The notes below the pieces were generated by a model. The model worked only from the letters and a program-made list of their open reading frames with translations. It had not been told where the DNA came from and did no database searches. From M55B165 sp051744245 (GTDB taxonomy: Bacteria > Actinomycetota > Humimicrobiia > Humimicrobiales > Humimicrobiaceae), in the NCBI GenBank assembly GCA_051744245.1, contig JBNJCV010000015.1, forward strand, positions 1 through 32,343: DNA of 32,343 bases, in the 5' to 3' direction. Both the position numbers and the translations under genes were made by a program. This document shows positions 8,088 to 16,137 of this stretch, one piece after another (the stretch's first letter is position 1; every line of letters begins with the position of its first letter).

Positions 8088-8564
8088 GTGCCGGATAATA
8101 CCAAAACAAATGAATTAGAAGAAAAAGTTATAAAGATAAATAGGGTAGCAAAAGTTGTAAAGGGTGGAAGAAGGTTCAGCTTTAGCGCATTAGTGGCTGT
8201 TGGGGACAATAGAAGCAAGGTAGGAGTTGGATATGGCAAGGCAAATGAAGTTTCTACAGCTATAGTAAAGGGAGTAAATAAAGCTAAGAAAAATTTATTT
8301 AAAGTGCCGCTGGTTGAAGGGACTATCCCCTACCAGATTAATGCAAAATATGGAGCTGGCCATGTTTTTATGAAACCTGCTTCTGAAGGTACAGGGGTAA
8401 TTGCTGGAGGCCCAGTTAGGGCAATACTTGAGCTTGCGGGAGTTAGGAATATTTTAACCAAGTCAATAGGTAGCTCTAATGCTTTGAGCATTGCCAATGC
8501 TACTATTCACGGGTTGAAATCCCTCAAAACACCTGAGCAGATAAAGAAAATTAGAGGCAAATAA
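8088..8564 (+). CDS. rpsE: 30S ribosomal protein S5
   Basis: S5 contributes to decoding fidelity and the mRNA entry channel. The 158-residue product has the double-stranded-RNA-binding-like N-terminal domain with VAKVVKGGRRFSFSALVAVG, then GYGKANEV and GGPVRAILELAGVRNILTKS in the C-terminal half. The start is GTG 8088 after AAGGAGGAG. Only 26 bases separate it from rplO, leaving no room for rpmD, which normally lies here. Confidence 0.97.
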   Translation: MPDNTKTNELEEKVIKINRVAKVVKGGRRFSFSALVAVGDNRSKVGVGYGKANEVSTAIVKGVNKAKKNLFKVPLVEGTIPYQINAKYGAGHVFMKPASEGTGVIAGGPVRAILELAGVRNILTKSIGSSNALSIANATIHGLKSLKTPEQIKKIRGK

Positions 8565-8590
8565 GTATTAATGTCTGGAGGAGATAAATA

Positions 8591-9034
8591 GTGAGAATTA
8601 ATGATATAAAAAAACCAAAAGGTATTCGTAAATCCAGAAAAAGAGTTGGCAGAGGGGACAGTTCTGGTTATGGCAAAACTGCAGGTAGGGGAACCAAAGG
8701 CCAGCTCTCAAGATCTGGAGGCAAGACCAGGATAGGTTTTGAAGGAGGGCAAATGCCTTTACAGAGAAGGCTACCCCACCTTAAAGGTTTTAAGAATACT
8801 AGGAAAAAAGTTTATAATACCATAAATGTAGGCGAACTTGATAAGTTTAAAGAGGGCACTACAGTAGATTACAAGTTACTCAAGGAAAGCGGACATTTAG
8901 TTAAGAAAAGCGACCTGGTTAAAATATTGGGTGATGGCGAGCTTAGCAAGAAACTGAATGTTAAAGCCAATGCCTTTAGCAAAAGTGCTGCCCAAAAAAT
9001 TGAAAAAGCAGGCGGAAAAGCGGAGGTAGTATAG
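8591..9034 (+). CDS. rplO: 50S ribosomal protein L15
   Basis: L15 is a late-assembly large-subunit protein with a long basic N-terminal extension. The 147-residue product shows GRGDSSGYGKTAGRGTKGQ and the GFEGGQMPLQRRLPHLKGF block. It starts at GTG 8591 behind TGGAGGAG. It directly follows rpsE, and secY begins one base after its stop codon, so secY translation is probably coupled to it. Confidence 0.96.
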   Translation: MRINDIKKPKGIRKSRKRVGRGDSSGYGKTAGRGTKGQLSRSGGKTRIGFEGGQMPLQRRLPHLKGFKNTRKKVYNTINVGELDKFKEGTTVDYKLLKESGHLVKKSDLVKILGDGELSKKLNVKANAFSKSAAQKIEKAGGKAEVV

Positions 9035-9035
9035 G

Positions 9036-10298
9036 ATGTTCCGCGCTATTGTAAATGCTTTTAAGATAAAAGAAATTAGAAATAAGATATTGTTTACTAT
9101 TGGCATCTTGGCCATATACAGATTCGGGGCTAATTTAACCATACCTGGAGTTGATGCCACGGTTGTAACTGAACAGGTACAGAGTGGAGTAATAGGAATG
9201 ATGGACTTATTTTCAGGGGGAGCTTTAGGCAGGTTTGCCGTTTTTGCCCTGGGAATTATGCCTTATATTACTGCAACAATTATTATGCAGCTTTTACAGG
9301 TGGTTATACCTAAGCTAGAGCAACTTTCAAAGCAGGGAGAGATAGGCAGGAGAAAGATTAATCAGATTTCCAGGTACTTAACAGCGGGCCTGGCGCTTAT
9401 CCAATCAGTTGCCATGGTGTTTTTCTTTAGGAATTATGGAGCCATACCAGAATTTGATTTTATGCATGTATCTTTAATAGTTCTTACCCTGACTGCAGGG
9501 ACGGTAATTATAATGTGGCTGGGTGAATTAATAAATGTCCATGGAATTGGCAATGGGATATCCTTGATAATATTTGCTTCCATTGTTTCAAGGCTTCCGG
9601 GCCAGATGATTAGCCTGTTTAGGCTTAGGGGTACGGATCTGGTATTTGTGGCTTTCTTCTTTATATTGGCTATTGGAGTAGTGATGGCTATTATTCTAAT
9701 CCAGCACGGCGAAAGAAGGATACCGGTTCAGTATGCCAAGAGGGTTGTAGGCAGGAAGGTATTTGGAGGCCAAAGCACTTATATACCTTTAAAAGTTAAC
9801 CAATCTGGTGTTATGCCTATAATTCTTGCGGTGGCAGTACTGCTATTTCCGGCGACTCTTGCCCAATTTATTCCTAACCGGTGGCTACAGGGTTTTGCTG
9901 ATGCCTTAAGTCCCAGTACAGCTGGCACCATTAACCCAATTTATGCGGTGACCTATACAGTTTTAATTATAGTTTTTGCTTATTTTTATACTGCCATTAC
10001 TTTTAATCCCGTAGACACGGCAGATAACCTGAAAAAATATGGAGGCTTTATACCTGGAATTAGGCCTGGGAGGAATACGGCAGACTACCTTTCAAATATA
10101 TTAAACAGGATTACATTACCTGGGGCAATATTTCTGGCAATTGTGGCATTGCTGCCCGAGATCCTTATAAGCTATATGGGCCTTCCCTTCAGATTTGGAG
10201 GCACATCTATAATTATCGCCGTAGGCGTTTCATTGGAAACCATGAAGCAGCTGGAGTCCCAGCTTACCATGAGAGACTATGAAGGATTTTTGAAATGA
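9036..10298 (+). CDS. secY: Protein translocase subunit SecY
   Basis: SecY is the ten-helix channel of the Sec translocon, moving unfolded proteins across or into the cytoplasmic membrane. The 420-residue product is standard in length. Visible hallmarks are the plug-region sequence IPGVDA, GIMPYITATIIMQLLQ in helix 2, and the loop RVVGRKVFGGQSTYIPLKVNQSGVMP. ATG 9036 is preceded by CGGAGG inside the end of rplO. Its stop overlaps the adk start (ATGA). Confidence 0.97.
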   Translation: MFRAIVNAFKIKEIRNKILFTIGILAIYRFGANLTIPGVDATVVTEQVQSGVIGMMDLFSGGALGRFAVFALGIMPYITATIIMQLLQVVIPKLEQLSKQGEIGRRKINQISRYLTAGLALIQSVAMVFFFRNYGAIPEFDFMHVSLIVLTLTAGTVIIMWLGELINVHGIGNGISLIIFASIVSRLPGQMISLFRLRGTDLVFVAFFFILAIGVVMAIILIQHGERRIPVQYAKRVVGRKVFGGQSTYIPLKVNQSGVMPIILAVAVLLFPATLAQFIPNRWLQGFADALSPSTAGTINPIYAVTYTVLIIVFAYFYTAITFNPVDTADNLKKYGGFIPGIRPGRNTADYLSNILNRITLPGAIFLAIVALLPEILISYMGLPFRFGGTSIIIAVGVSLETMKQLESQLTMRDYEGFLK

Positions 10299-10924
10299 TC
10301 ATTATATTATTAGGGCCTCCTGGAGCAGGGAAAGGAACCCAGGCTATAAATATTAGTAATAAATTTAATATTCCCCACATTTCAACCGGGGATATTTTAA
10401 GGAAAGAGATAAAAGAAGGCAGCGGCCTTGGGAAAAAAGCGAAGGAATATGTAGAAGGGGGAAAGCTTGTACCTGATGAAATTATAGTTGGCATTATAGA
10501 GAAAAAACTGGATAAAGACAGCACTAATGGTGGAGCGCTTTTGGATGGTTTTCCAAGAACTATTGAACAGGCAGAGATGCTTGACCGGGTGCTGGCCAAG
10601 AGAGGGCTGTCTGTAGACAAGGTGCTGAATTTGGAAGTAGACAGGAAAGAGTTAATTAAGAGGTTAAGCAGCAGAAGGCTATGCAAGTCCTGCAAACAGA
10701 TAACCAAAGTGGAAGAAAGCGGAAAAAACAGTTGCCCTGAATGCGGGGGGACTTTAATAAAAAGGAAAGATGACGATATAAAGGTTATAAAGAAAAGGCT
10801 TGAAGTTTACCGTAAGCAGACGAAACCTTTAATTGATTATTATCAATCAAAAGGGGTGCTGGTAAATGTAGATGGTGACGTGTCTGAGGCAAAAGTCACC
10901 GAAAGGATATTAAATGCCTTATGA
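10295..10924 (+). CDS. adk: Adenylate kinase, zinc-lid type
   Basis: Adenylate kinase interconverts ATP plus AMP and two ADP. The 209-residue product has the P-loop GPPGAGKGT (residues 7-15), the AMP-site sequence STGDILR and LLDGFPRT. This is the long-lid form: C130, C133, C147 and C150 form two CxxC pairs expected to hold a structural zinc. Four-base overlaps join it to secY upstream and map downstream, the classic secY-adk-map order. Confidence 0.97.
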   Translation: MIIILLGPPGAGKGTQAINISNKFNIPHISTGDILRKEIKEGSGLGKKAKEYVEGGKLVPDEIIVGIIEKKLDKDSTNGGALLDGFPRTIEQAEMLDRVLAKRGLSVDKVLNLEVDRKELIKRLSSRRLCKSCKQITKVEESGKNSCPECGGTLIKRKDDDIKVIKKRLEVYRKQTKPLIDYYQSKGVLVNVDGDVSEAKVTERILNAL

Positions 10925-11685
10925 TAATTTGCAAGTCATCTGTTGAAATAGAGAAGATGCGGAAGGCTGCTGGAATAGTAGCGGAAGTTCTTTTGAAAAT
11001 TAAAAGTATGCTTAAGCCGGGATTAGCTACTAAATATTTAAATGAAGTAGCGGAAGAAATAATATATGGGAGGAAAGCAGAGCCTGTATTTAAAGGATAT
11101 TTGGGAAGGATTAGCAAGATTCCCTTTCCCAGCAGTATTTGCGTTTCTATAAATGAAGAAGTTGTGCATGGGATACCAGGAGATAGGGTTATAGAAGAAG
11201 GAGACCTGGTTTCTGTGGATGTGGGTGTAAAGTATGGGGGCTATTGCGGCGATGCAGCTAGAAGTTTTTTAGTGGGTAAAGTTGATGGCAGAGTCAGACA
11301 ACTCTGGCAGGCCACCAGGGAAGCACTTAAATTAAGCATAGAAAAATGTAGGATTGGCGGAAGGTTATCAGATATCTCCAATACTATAGAAGAGAGGGCA
11401 AAAAAGGATGGTTTTTCTGTGGTAAGGGATTTTGTGGGTCATGGCATAGGAAAGGACATGCATGAGGATCCACAAATATTAAATTATGGTCCGCCGGGCC
11501 AGGGCCCAGTGCTAAAAAAGGGAATGGTTTTAGCCATAGAACCTATGCTTAATATAGGAAAAAGTGGAGTTAAGGTTTTGGATGATAAGTGGACTGTGGT
11601 AACTAAAGACAGGTCTATTTCATGCCATTTTGAAGATATGGTGGCAATAACTGAAGATGGCCCTGCTGTGCTTACAGGGTTTTAA
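10921..11685 (+). CDS. map: Methionine aminopeptidase, type I
   Basis: This enzyme removes the initiator methionine from new proteins. The 254-residue product contains all expected metal ligands of type I MetAP: D100, D111, H174 (in GHGIG), E207 (in IEPML) and E238 (in FEDM). H83 in VVHGIPG corresponds to the substrate-positioning histidine. There is no N-terminal zinc-finger extension. It overlaps adk by four bases and is followed by the longest gap in the ribosomal block. Confidence 0.96.
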   Translation: MIICKSSVEIEKMRKAAGIVAEVLLKIKSMLKPGLATKYLNEVAEEIIYGRKAEPVFKGYLGRISKIPFPSSICVSINEEVVHGIPGDRVIEEGDLVSVDVGVKYGGYCGDAARSFLVGKVDGRVRQLWQATREALKLSIEKCRIGGRLSDISNTIEERAKKDGFSVVRDFVGHGIGKDMHEDPQILNYGPPGQGPVLKKGMVLAIEPMLNIGKSGVKVLDDKWTVVTKDRSISCHFEDMVAITEDGPAVLTGF

Positions 11686-11686
11686 A

Positions 11687-11730
11687 AAATGTGTAGACAA
11701 CAGTTAAGATTTTTGGTAACCTACACATTT
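11687..11730 (+). promoter_or_regulatory. Inverted repeat in the map-infA leader
   Basis: AAATGTGTAG (11687-11696) is exactly complementary to CTACACATTT (11721-11730), giving a 10-bp stem around a 24-base loop. The loop itself contains GTTA and TAAC, which could extend the pairing on the right side. There is no strong T-run after it, so it does not look like a standard terminator. It lies in the 77-base gap before infA and may be a leader structure or processing site. A weak promoter-like pair (TTGGTA 11713-11718, CTAAAT 11736-11741) overlaps it. Confidence 0.45.
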
Positions 11731-11762
11731 GTGCTCTAAATAAAGATAAGAGGGGGATAAAA

Positions 11763-11984
11763 ATTAGTAAAAAAGAAGGCATAATTGAAGCCGAAGGTAC
11801 AATACTGGAAGCTCTGCCCAATGCAATGTTTAGGGTAGAACTTGATAACGGGCATAAAGTGCTGGCCCACATTTCAGGTAAGATGAGGATGCACTATATA
11901 AAGATATTGCCTGGTGATAAGGTGAAAGTCGAAATATCACCTTATGATTTAAGCAGGGGCAGAATAACTTACAGGAAAAAGTAA
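11763..11984 (+). CDS. infA: Translation initiation factor IF-1, probable ATT start
   Basis: IF-1 is a single S1-like OB-fold protein that binds the 30S A site and helps IF-2 and IF-3 during initiation. The 73-residue product contains KEGIIEAEGTILEALPNAMF, GHKVLAHISGKMR and LPGDKVKVEISPYDLSRGRI, all typical. The frame is open upstream to a TAG at 11694, but no ATG, GTG or TTG occurs before the conserved domain. ATT at 11763 gives a normal length and N-terminus (MSKKEG) and is six bases after AGGGGG (11751-11756). E. coli infC is the known AUU precedent. Confidence 0.9.
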   Translation: MSKKEGIIEAEGTILEALPNAMFRVELDNGHKVLAHISGKMRMHYIKILPGDKVKVEISPYDLSRGRITYRKK

Positions 11985-12000
11985 ATAAAGAGGGATTTAA

Positions 12001-12114
12001 ATGAAAGTTAAACCATCTGTAAAAAAAATGTGCAATAATTGCAGAATTATAAGAAGAGAGGGTAAAGTAATGGTTATATGCAAGAACCCTCGGCATAAAC
12101 AAAAACAGGGTTAA
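12001..12114 (+). CDS. rpmJ: 50S ribosomal protein L36, zinc-binding type
   Basis: L36 is the smallest large-subunit protein and stabilises 23S rRNA near the factor-binding region. The 37-residue product reads MKVKPSVKKMCNNCRIIRR at its start and ends NPRHKQKQG. The C+ zinc ligands C11, C14, C27 and H32 are all present. ATG 12001 follows AAGAGGGA. The gene lies in the normal infA-rpmJ-rpsM order, 16 bases after infA. Confidence 0.96.
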   Translation: MKVKPSVKKMCNNCRIIRREGKVMVICKNPRHKQKQG

Positions 12115-12126
12115 GGAGGTTTTAAA

Positions 12127-12507
12127 TTGGCTAGAATTGCAGGAGTAGATATACCAAGAGATAAACATATAAATATTGCTTTAACTTATATTTACGGAAT
12201 TGGGCAATCTAAAGCAAATAAAATTTTAGAGGAATTAAATATTGAAAAAAATTTAAAAACAAAAGACCTTAGTGACGGAGAAGTAGCAAAAATTAGGCAG
12301 TATATTGATTCAAGCGTCAAGGTCGAGGGAGACCTGAGAAGAGAAGTAAGCCAAAACGTTAAGAGGCTAATTGAGACAAACTCTTATAAAGGCATCAGGC
12401 ATAAAAGGGGTCTTCCTGTAAGGGGCCAAAGGACCCATACTAATGCTAGGACTAGAAAAGGAAAGAAAAGAAGTGTCGGCATTAGAGGCAGAAAGAAAAC
12501 AAGTTAA
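12127..12507 (+). CDS. rpsM: 30S ribosomal protein S13
   Basis: S13 is at the top of the small-subunit head and contacts P-site tRNA and the large subunit. The 126-residue product begins MARIAGVDIPRDKHINIAL and contains YIYGIG and the HKRGLPVRGQRTHTNARTRKG tail region. It starts at TTG 12127 after TAAGGAGG at the end of rpmJ, 12 bases upstream. Confidence 0.97.
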   Translation: MARIAGVDIPRDKHINIALTYIYGIGQSKANKILEELNIEKNLKTKDLSDGEVAKIRQYIDSSVKVEGDLRREVSQNVKRLIETNSYKGIRHKRGLPVRGQRTHTNARTRKGKKRSVGIRGRKKTS

Positions 12508-12522
12508 TTAGGAGGTTAAATT

Positions 12523-12918
12523 TTGGCTAAGAAAAAGAAAGCTAAAAAAGCAAGGAAAAAGCAAAGAAAGAATATTGCATATGGAATTGCCCATATACAG
12601 TCAACCTTTAATAATACTATTGTTAATATTACTGACACTAAAGGCAATACTATAGCCTGGGGCAGTGCTGGTGCGAAAGGCTTTAAGGGATCAAGAAAAA
12701 GCACGCCTTTTGCGGCACAAATTACTGCTACCGAGGTGGCAAGAGAAGCCCAGGAACATGGAGTTTCAAAAGTTGATGTCAGAGTAAAAGGTGTAGGTTC
12801 AGGCAGGGAAACAGCAGTAAGGTCGATTCAGGCTGCTGGCATTGATATCGGATCGGTTATTGATGTTACTCCTGTTCCCCATAACGGGTGCAGGCTGCCT
12901 AAAAGAAGAAGAGTTTAG
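12523..12918 (+). CDS. rpsK: 30S ribosomal protein S11
   Basis: S11 lies on the platform of the small subunit near the mRNA exit channel. The 131-residue product has the family sequence AHIQSTFNNTIVNITDTKGN, SAGAKGFKGSRKSTPFAAQ and the C-terminal VTPVPHNGCRLPKRRRV. It starts at TTG 12523 behind TTAGGAGG. The N-terminus is unusually Lys-rich, as is common in this family. Confidence 0.97.
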   Translation: MAKKKKAKKARKKQRKNIAYGIAHIQSTFNNTIVNITDTKGNTIAWGSAGAKGFKGSRKSTPFAAQITATEVAREAQEHGVSKVDVRVKGVGSGRETAVRSIQAAGIDIGSVIDVTPVPHNGCRLPKRRRV

Positions 12919-12945
12919 ATTTTTTAAAAAGGAGTTTCTAAAAAA

Positions 12946-13572
12946 ATGAGTCAGACAAAAGAATCAGTATGCAAGTTATGCAGAAGGGAAAAGCAAAAGC
13001 TATTTTTAAAAGGGCAAAGGTGCTTTACTGATAAATGCGCTATTGAGAGAAAACCGTACTCTCCTGGTCAAAGAGCTAAAAGAAGGACTATTGAGTCTGA
13101 ATATTATGGGCAGCTCAGAGAGAAACAGAAGGCAAAGAGGTATTATGGTTTAAGAGAAAGACAGTTTAGGAATTATTATGAGAAGTCTGTAAAGAAGCGT
13201 GGTGTAACCGGGGAAACTTTGCTCCAGTTGCTTGAAACCAGGTTGGATAATATTGTTTACCTGATGGGCTTTTCGTCATCAAGGCCTTTGGCTAAGCAGT
13301 TAATCGGACATGGCCATGTTATGGTGGATAGCAAAGTTGTGGATATACCTTCTTACCAGGTTAAAGAGAACCAAGAGATAAGTATCAGCCAGTCGAGCCA
13401 AGACATAGTTCCCGTAATAGAGTCAAAGGAAAGTGCTGCAAGCCTTACTCCACCAGAATGGCTGGAGGTAAATTTAGAGAATTTAAAAGGAAAAGTATTA
13501 AGGGTGCCAAAACGTGAAGAAATTAAGGCACCAATAAATGAGAGGATAATTGTTGAGCTATATTCTAAATAG
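12946..13572 (+). CDS. rpsD: 30S ribosomal protein S4, zinc-binding type
   Basis: S4 nucleates assembly of the small-subunit body and forms part of the mRNA entry site. The 208-residue product has an N-terminal zinc site C9-x2-C12-x13-C26-x4-C31 (C+ form). The YYGLRERQFRNYY block follows, then an S4 RNA-binding domain with ETRLDNIVYLMGFSSSRPLAKQ and GHVMVD. ATG 12946 follows AAAGGAG. Its place between rpsK and rpoA matches E. coli, clostridial and actinobacterial layouts but not Bacillus. Confidence 0.96.
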   Translation: MSQTKESVCKLCRREKQKLFLKGQRCFTDKCAIERKPYSPGQRAKRRTIESEYYGQLREKQKAKRYYGLRERQFRNYYEKSVKKRGVTGETLLQLLETRLDNIVYLMGFSSSRPLAKQLIGHGHVMVDSKVVDIPSYQVKENQEISISQSSQDIVPVIESKESAASLTPPEWLEVNLENLKGKVLRVPKREEIKAPINERIIVELYSK

Positions 13573-13601
13573 AATATTTTTGCTTGGGAGGTAGATTTAA
13601 A

Positions 13602-14537
13602 TTGTTAAAAATGCAAAAACCAAATGTTAGAATTCAACACCAGGATGAAAGCTATGGTGAATTTATTATAGAGCCCCTTGAGAGGGGATTTGGCCACACT
13701 TTAGGTAACTCTATTAGGAGGGTCCTTTTGTCGTCAATTGAAGGTGTGGGCATATCAAAGCTGAAAATCGAGGGTGTTGATCATGAGTTTTCCACAGTTG
13801 AGGGAATGAAAGAAGATATACTGGAGTTCGTTGCTAACCTGAAAGGCGTTATTTTCCAGATGGACGGGGATGAGCCGGTAAAGTTAAAAATGGAGAAAAA
13901 AGGTCCTGGTAAAGTAAAAGCATCAGACATAAAACTTACTTCAGAGGTTGAAATTTTAAACCTTGATACCTATATTGCCACCTTGACCAATAAGAGTCAA
14001 TTGAAGGCTGAATTTATACTGGAGAGAGGCAAAGGCTATAGGCTAGCTAGCGAAAATTCAATTGAAGAAGATGAAATTGGGGTAATACCGCTAGACACTA
14101 TTTTTTCACCTATTAAGAATGTTTCATTTAAAGTTGAAAATACCAGGGTGGGGCAGATGACCAATTTCGACAAACTGACCTTGGAAATCAATACAAACGG
14201 AAGCATTAAACCTGAAGAGGCACTAAGCCAGGCTTCAAAAATAATAAATGATTACATGGCTTTACTGATCGACCTTTCCGATAAGGCCAATAAAGATGAC
14301 CCCATTTTTGAAGAAGTAAAGGAAGAAGAGGAAAAGCCCGATTACCCGTCAATTGAGGAGTTAGAGCTTTCGGTAAGGGCTTATAACTGCTTAAAGAGGG
14401 AAGGCATAGATACAGTAGAAAAGCTTTTAGACTACAGTGAAGATGAGCTTCTTGATATCAGGAATTTCGGGCAAAAATCGATACAGGAAGTTAAAGATAA
14501 AGTAAAAGAATTAGGGCTTACTTTTAAAAGTAAGTAG
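13602..14537 (+). CDS. rpoA: RNA polymerase subunit alpha
   Basis: The alpha dimer is the scaffold for RNA polymerase assembly and contacts activators and UP elements. The product is 311 residues. The N-terminal domain shows EPLERGFGHTLGNSIRRVLL and the C-terminal domain (about 250-311) has AYNCLKREGIDTVEKLL and the DIRNFGQKSIQEV helix-hairpin-helix. An acidic linker joins them. TTG 13602 is chosen because GGGAGGT (13586-13592) is nine bases upstream; ATG 13611 is too far from it. Confidence 0.97.
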   Translation: MLKMQKPNVRIQHQDESYGEFIIEPLERGFGHTLGNSIRRVLLSSIEGVGISKLKIEGVDHEFSTVEGMKEDILEFVANLKGVIFQMDGDEPVKLKMEKKGPGKVKASDIKLTSEVEILNLDTYIATLTNKSQLKAEFILERGKGYRLASENSIEEDEIGVIPLDTIFSPIKNVSFKVENTRVGQMTNFDKLTLEINTNGSIKPEEALSQASKIINDYMALLIDLSDKANKDDPIFEEVKEEEEKPDYPSIEELELSVRAYNCLKREGIDTVEKLLDYSEDELLDIRNFGQKSIQEVKDKVKELGLTFKSK

Positions 14538-14557
14538 TAGAGCGGGAGAAGATTATT

Positions 14558-14911
14558 ATGGTAATACCAAAAAAAGCGGCAAAATTTGGCGGAAGTAGTA
14601 GCCACCAGAAGGCAATGATGGCTAATATGGCTATTTCACTATTTGAAAATGGAAGGATAGAAACTACCCTGCCTAAGGCCAAGCATTTAAGGGGATTTGT
14701 GGACAAGCTAGTAAACATGGCTAAAAAGGATAATTTGGCAGCCAGGAGGAATTGCCTTAGGTTGCTTAAGAATTATAAGGCTGTGCAAAGATTATTTAAC
14801 GAAGTAGCACCAAGACTGTATGAGCGGAATAGCGGTTTTACCAGGATCATTAAGTATAAGCGCAGGCTCGGAGATGGTGCGCAGATAGTTATTATGGAAC
14901 TTGTAGAATAA
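14558..14911 (+). CDS. rplQ: 50S ribosomal protein L17
   Basis: L17 lies near the tunnel exit of the large subunit. The 117-residue product contains the conserved LFENGRIETTLPKAKHLRGF and the end IKYKRRLGDGAQIVIMELVE. The start is ATG 14558 after GAGCGGGAG. The family N-terminal segment after the start, with KFGGSSSHQKAM, aligns with the usual LGRxxxHRxALL motif in a slightly divergent form. It follows rpoA by 20 bases. Confidence 0.95.
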   Translation: MVIPKKAAKFGGSSSHQKAMMANMAISLFENGRIETTLPKAKHLRGFVDKLVNMAKKDNLAARRNCLRLLKNYKAVQRLFNEVAPRLYERNSGFTRIIKYKRRLGDGAQIVIMELVE

Positions 14912-14924
14912 GTGTTGTTTGAAA

Positions 14925-15665
14925 ATGGCAAATTATATGGCTGTTATTGAATATGACGGCACGGGATATTGTGGTTTTCAGTCTCAACCAGGGAATGTGC
15001 CCACTATAGAAGCAGAACTTGGAAAGGTTTTTAGGAAAATTTTGGGCACCGAAATTAAGTTGAGCTATTCTGGTAGGACTGATGCAGGAGTGCACGCCCT
15101 ATACCAGGTGATAAATTTTAAGTTTAGCGGTGAGGTGGACCTGTATAGGTTTAAGTGGTCAGTTAATTGCATGCTACCGGAAGATATAGGGCTGAAGTAT
15201 ATTAAGGAAGCTGGAAAAAGTTTTGATGCGCGGAGGAGTGCTAAGCATAGGGAATATAGCTACTATGTGGTAAACGGAAATTTTCAAAGTGTTTTTTTGA
15301 AAAAGTACAGCATATTGATCACGCATAAGCTAGATTTGGAACTGATGCAGGAGGCTTCCAAATTATTTGTGGGAAAAAAAGATTTTAAAGCTTTTAGCAA
15401 GGCTGGTAACCAGAAGAATAATACTGTAAGAGAAGTTTTTGGGTTTAATATAGCTAGGTCTGAAAATAATTTAATTATTTTTAATATAAAGGCAAATTCA
15501 TTTTTATATAATATGGTAAGAATTATTGTAGGCACATTGTTGGATCTGGGAAAGGGCAACAGAAGCATTGACAGCATAAAAGAAGCCCTAGAAAAGAAAG
15601 AGAGGGGCCTAAGCGAAACCCCGGTGCCGGCTAAGGGTTTGTTTCTTACCAAAGTTGGTTATTGA
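14925..15665 (+). CDS. truA: tRNA pseudouridine(38-40) synthase
   Basis: TruA converts uridines 38-40 of the tRNA anticodon arm to pseudouridine. The 246-residue product has the family start AVIEYDGTGYCGFQSQPG and the catalytic motif YSGRTDAGVHA, with D53 as the catalytic aspartate. NSFLYNMVRIIVGTLLDLG near residue 200 is also typical. Three in-frame start candidates exist (TTG 14919, ATG 14925, ATG 14937), and no good ribosome-binding site is visible. Translation is probably coupled to rplQ, 13 bases upstream. Confidence 0.93.
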   Translation: MANYMAVIEYDGTGYCGFQSQPGNVPTIEAELGKVFRKILGTEIKLSYSGRTDAGVHALYQVINFKFSGEVDLYRFKWSVNCMLPEDIGLKYIKEAGKSFDARRSAKHREYSYYVVNGNFQSVFLKKYSILITHKLDLELMQEASKLFVGKKDFKAFSKAGNQKNNTVREVFGFNIARSENNLIIFNIKANSFLYNMVRIIVGTLLDLGKGNRSIDSIKEALEKKERGLSETPVPAKGLFLTKVGY

Positions 15666-15681
15666 ATATTGGAGGATAAAT

Positions 15682-16125
15682 ATGGCAGAAACGGGATTTA
15701 AGACGTATAATGCAAAAAAAGAAGAAATAGATAGGAAATGGTATTTAATAGATGCTAGTGGCAAGACACTAGGAAAGCTTGCTACTGAGGCTGCAAAAAT
15801 ACTCAGGGGAAAAAACAAGGCTATTTATACCCCTAATGTTGACTGTGGCGATTTTGTAGTTGTCATAAATGCAGAGAAAATAAAGGTTTCCGGAAAAAAA
15901 ATGCAGGATAAAAAATACTATAAACACTCCGGCTATATTGGAAACCTGAAAACCGAAACCCTGGAAGAAAAACTTAAGAAAAAGCCGGAGGATGTAGTAA
16001 GAATAGCGGTTAAAGGTATGCTCCCCCATAACAAGCTGAACCGGAAAGTGATAAAAAAATTGAAGATTTATAAGGGGTCCAGCCATCCGCATAAAGCACA
16101 AAAACCTGAAAAATTAGAAATTTGA
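15682..16125 (+). CDS. rplM: 50S ribosomal protein L13
   Basis: L13 is an early-assembly large-subunit protein. The 147-residue product shows KWYLIDASGKTLGKLATEAA, a central YTPNVDCGDFVVVINAEKI block and VKGMLPHNKLNRKVIKKLK, all diagnostic. ATG 15682 follows TTGGAGGA; the open frame reaches further upstream into truA but without family sequence. It pairs with rpsI 12 bases downstream, as in most bacteria. Confidence 0.97.
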   Translation: MAETGFKTYNAKKEEIDRKWYLIDASGKTLGKLATEAAKILRGKNKAIYTPNVDCGDFVVVINAEKIKVSGKKMQDKKYYKHSGYIGNLKTETLEEKLKKKPEDVVRIAVKGMLPHNKLNRKVIKKLKIYKGSSHPHKAQKPEKLEI

Positions 16126-16137
16126 GGAGGATAAAAG

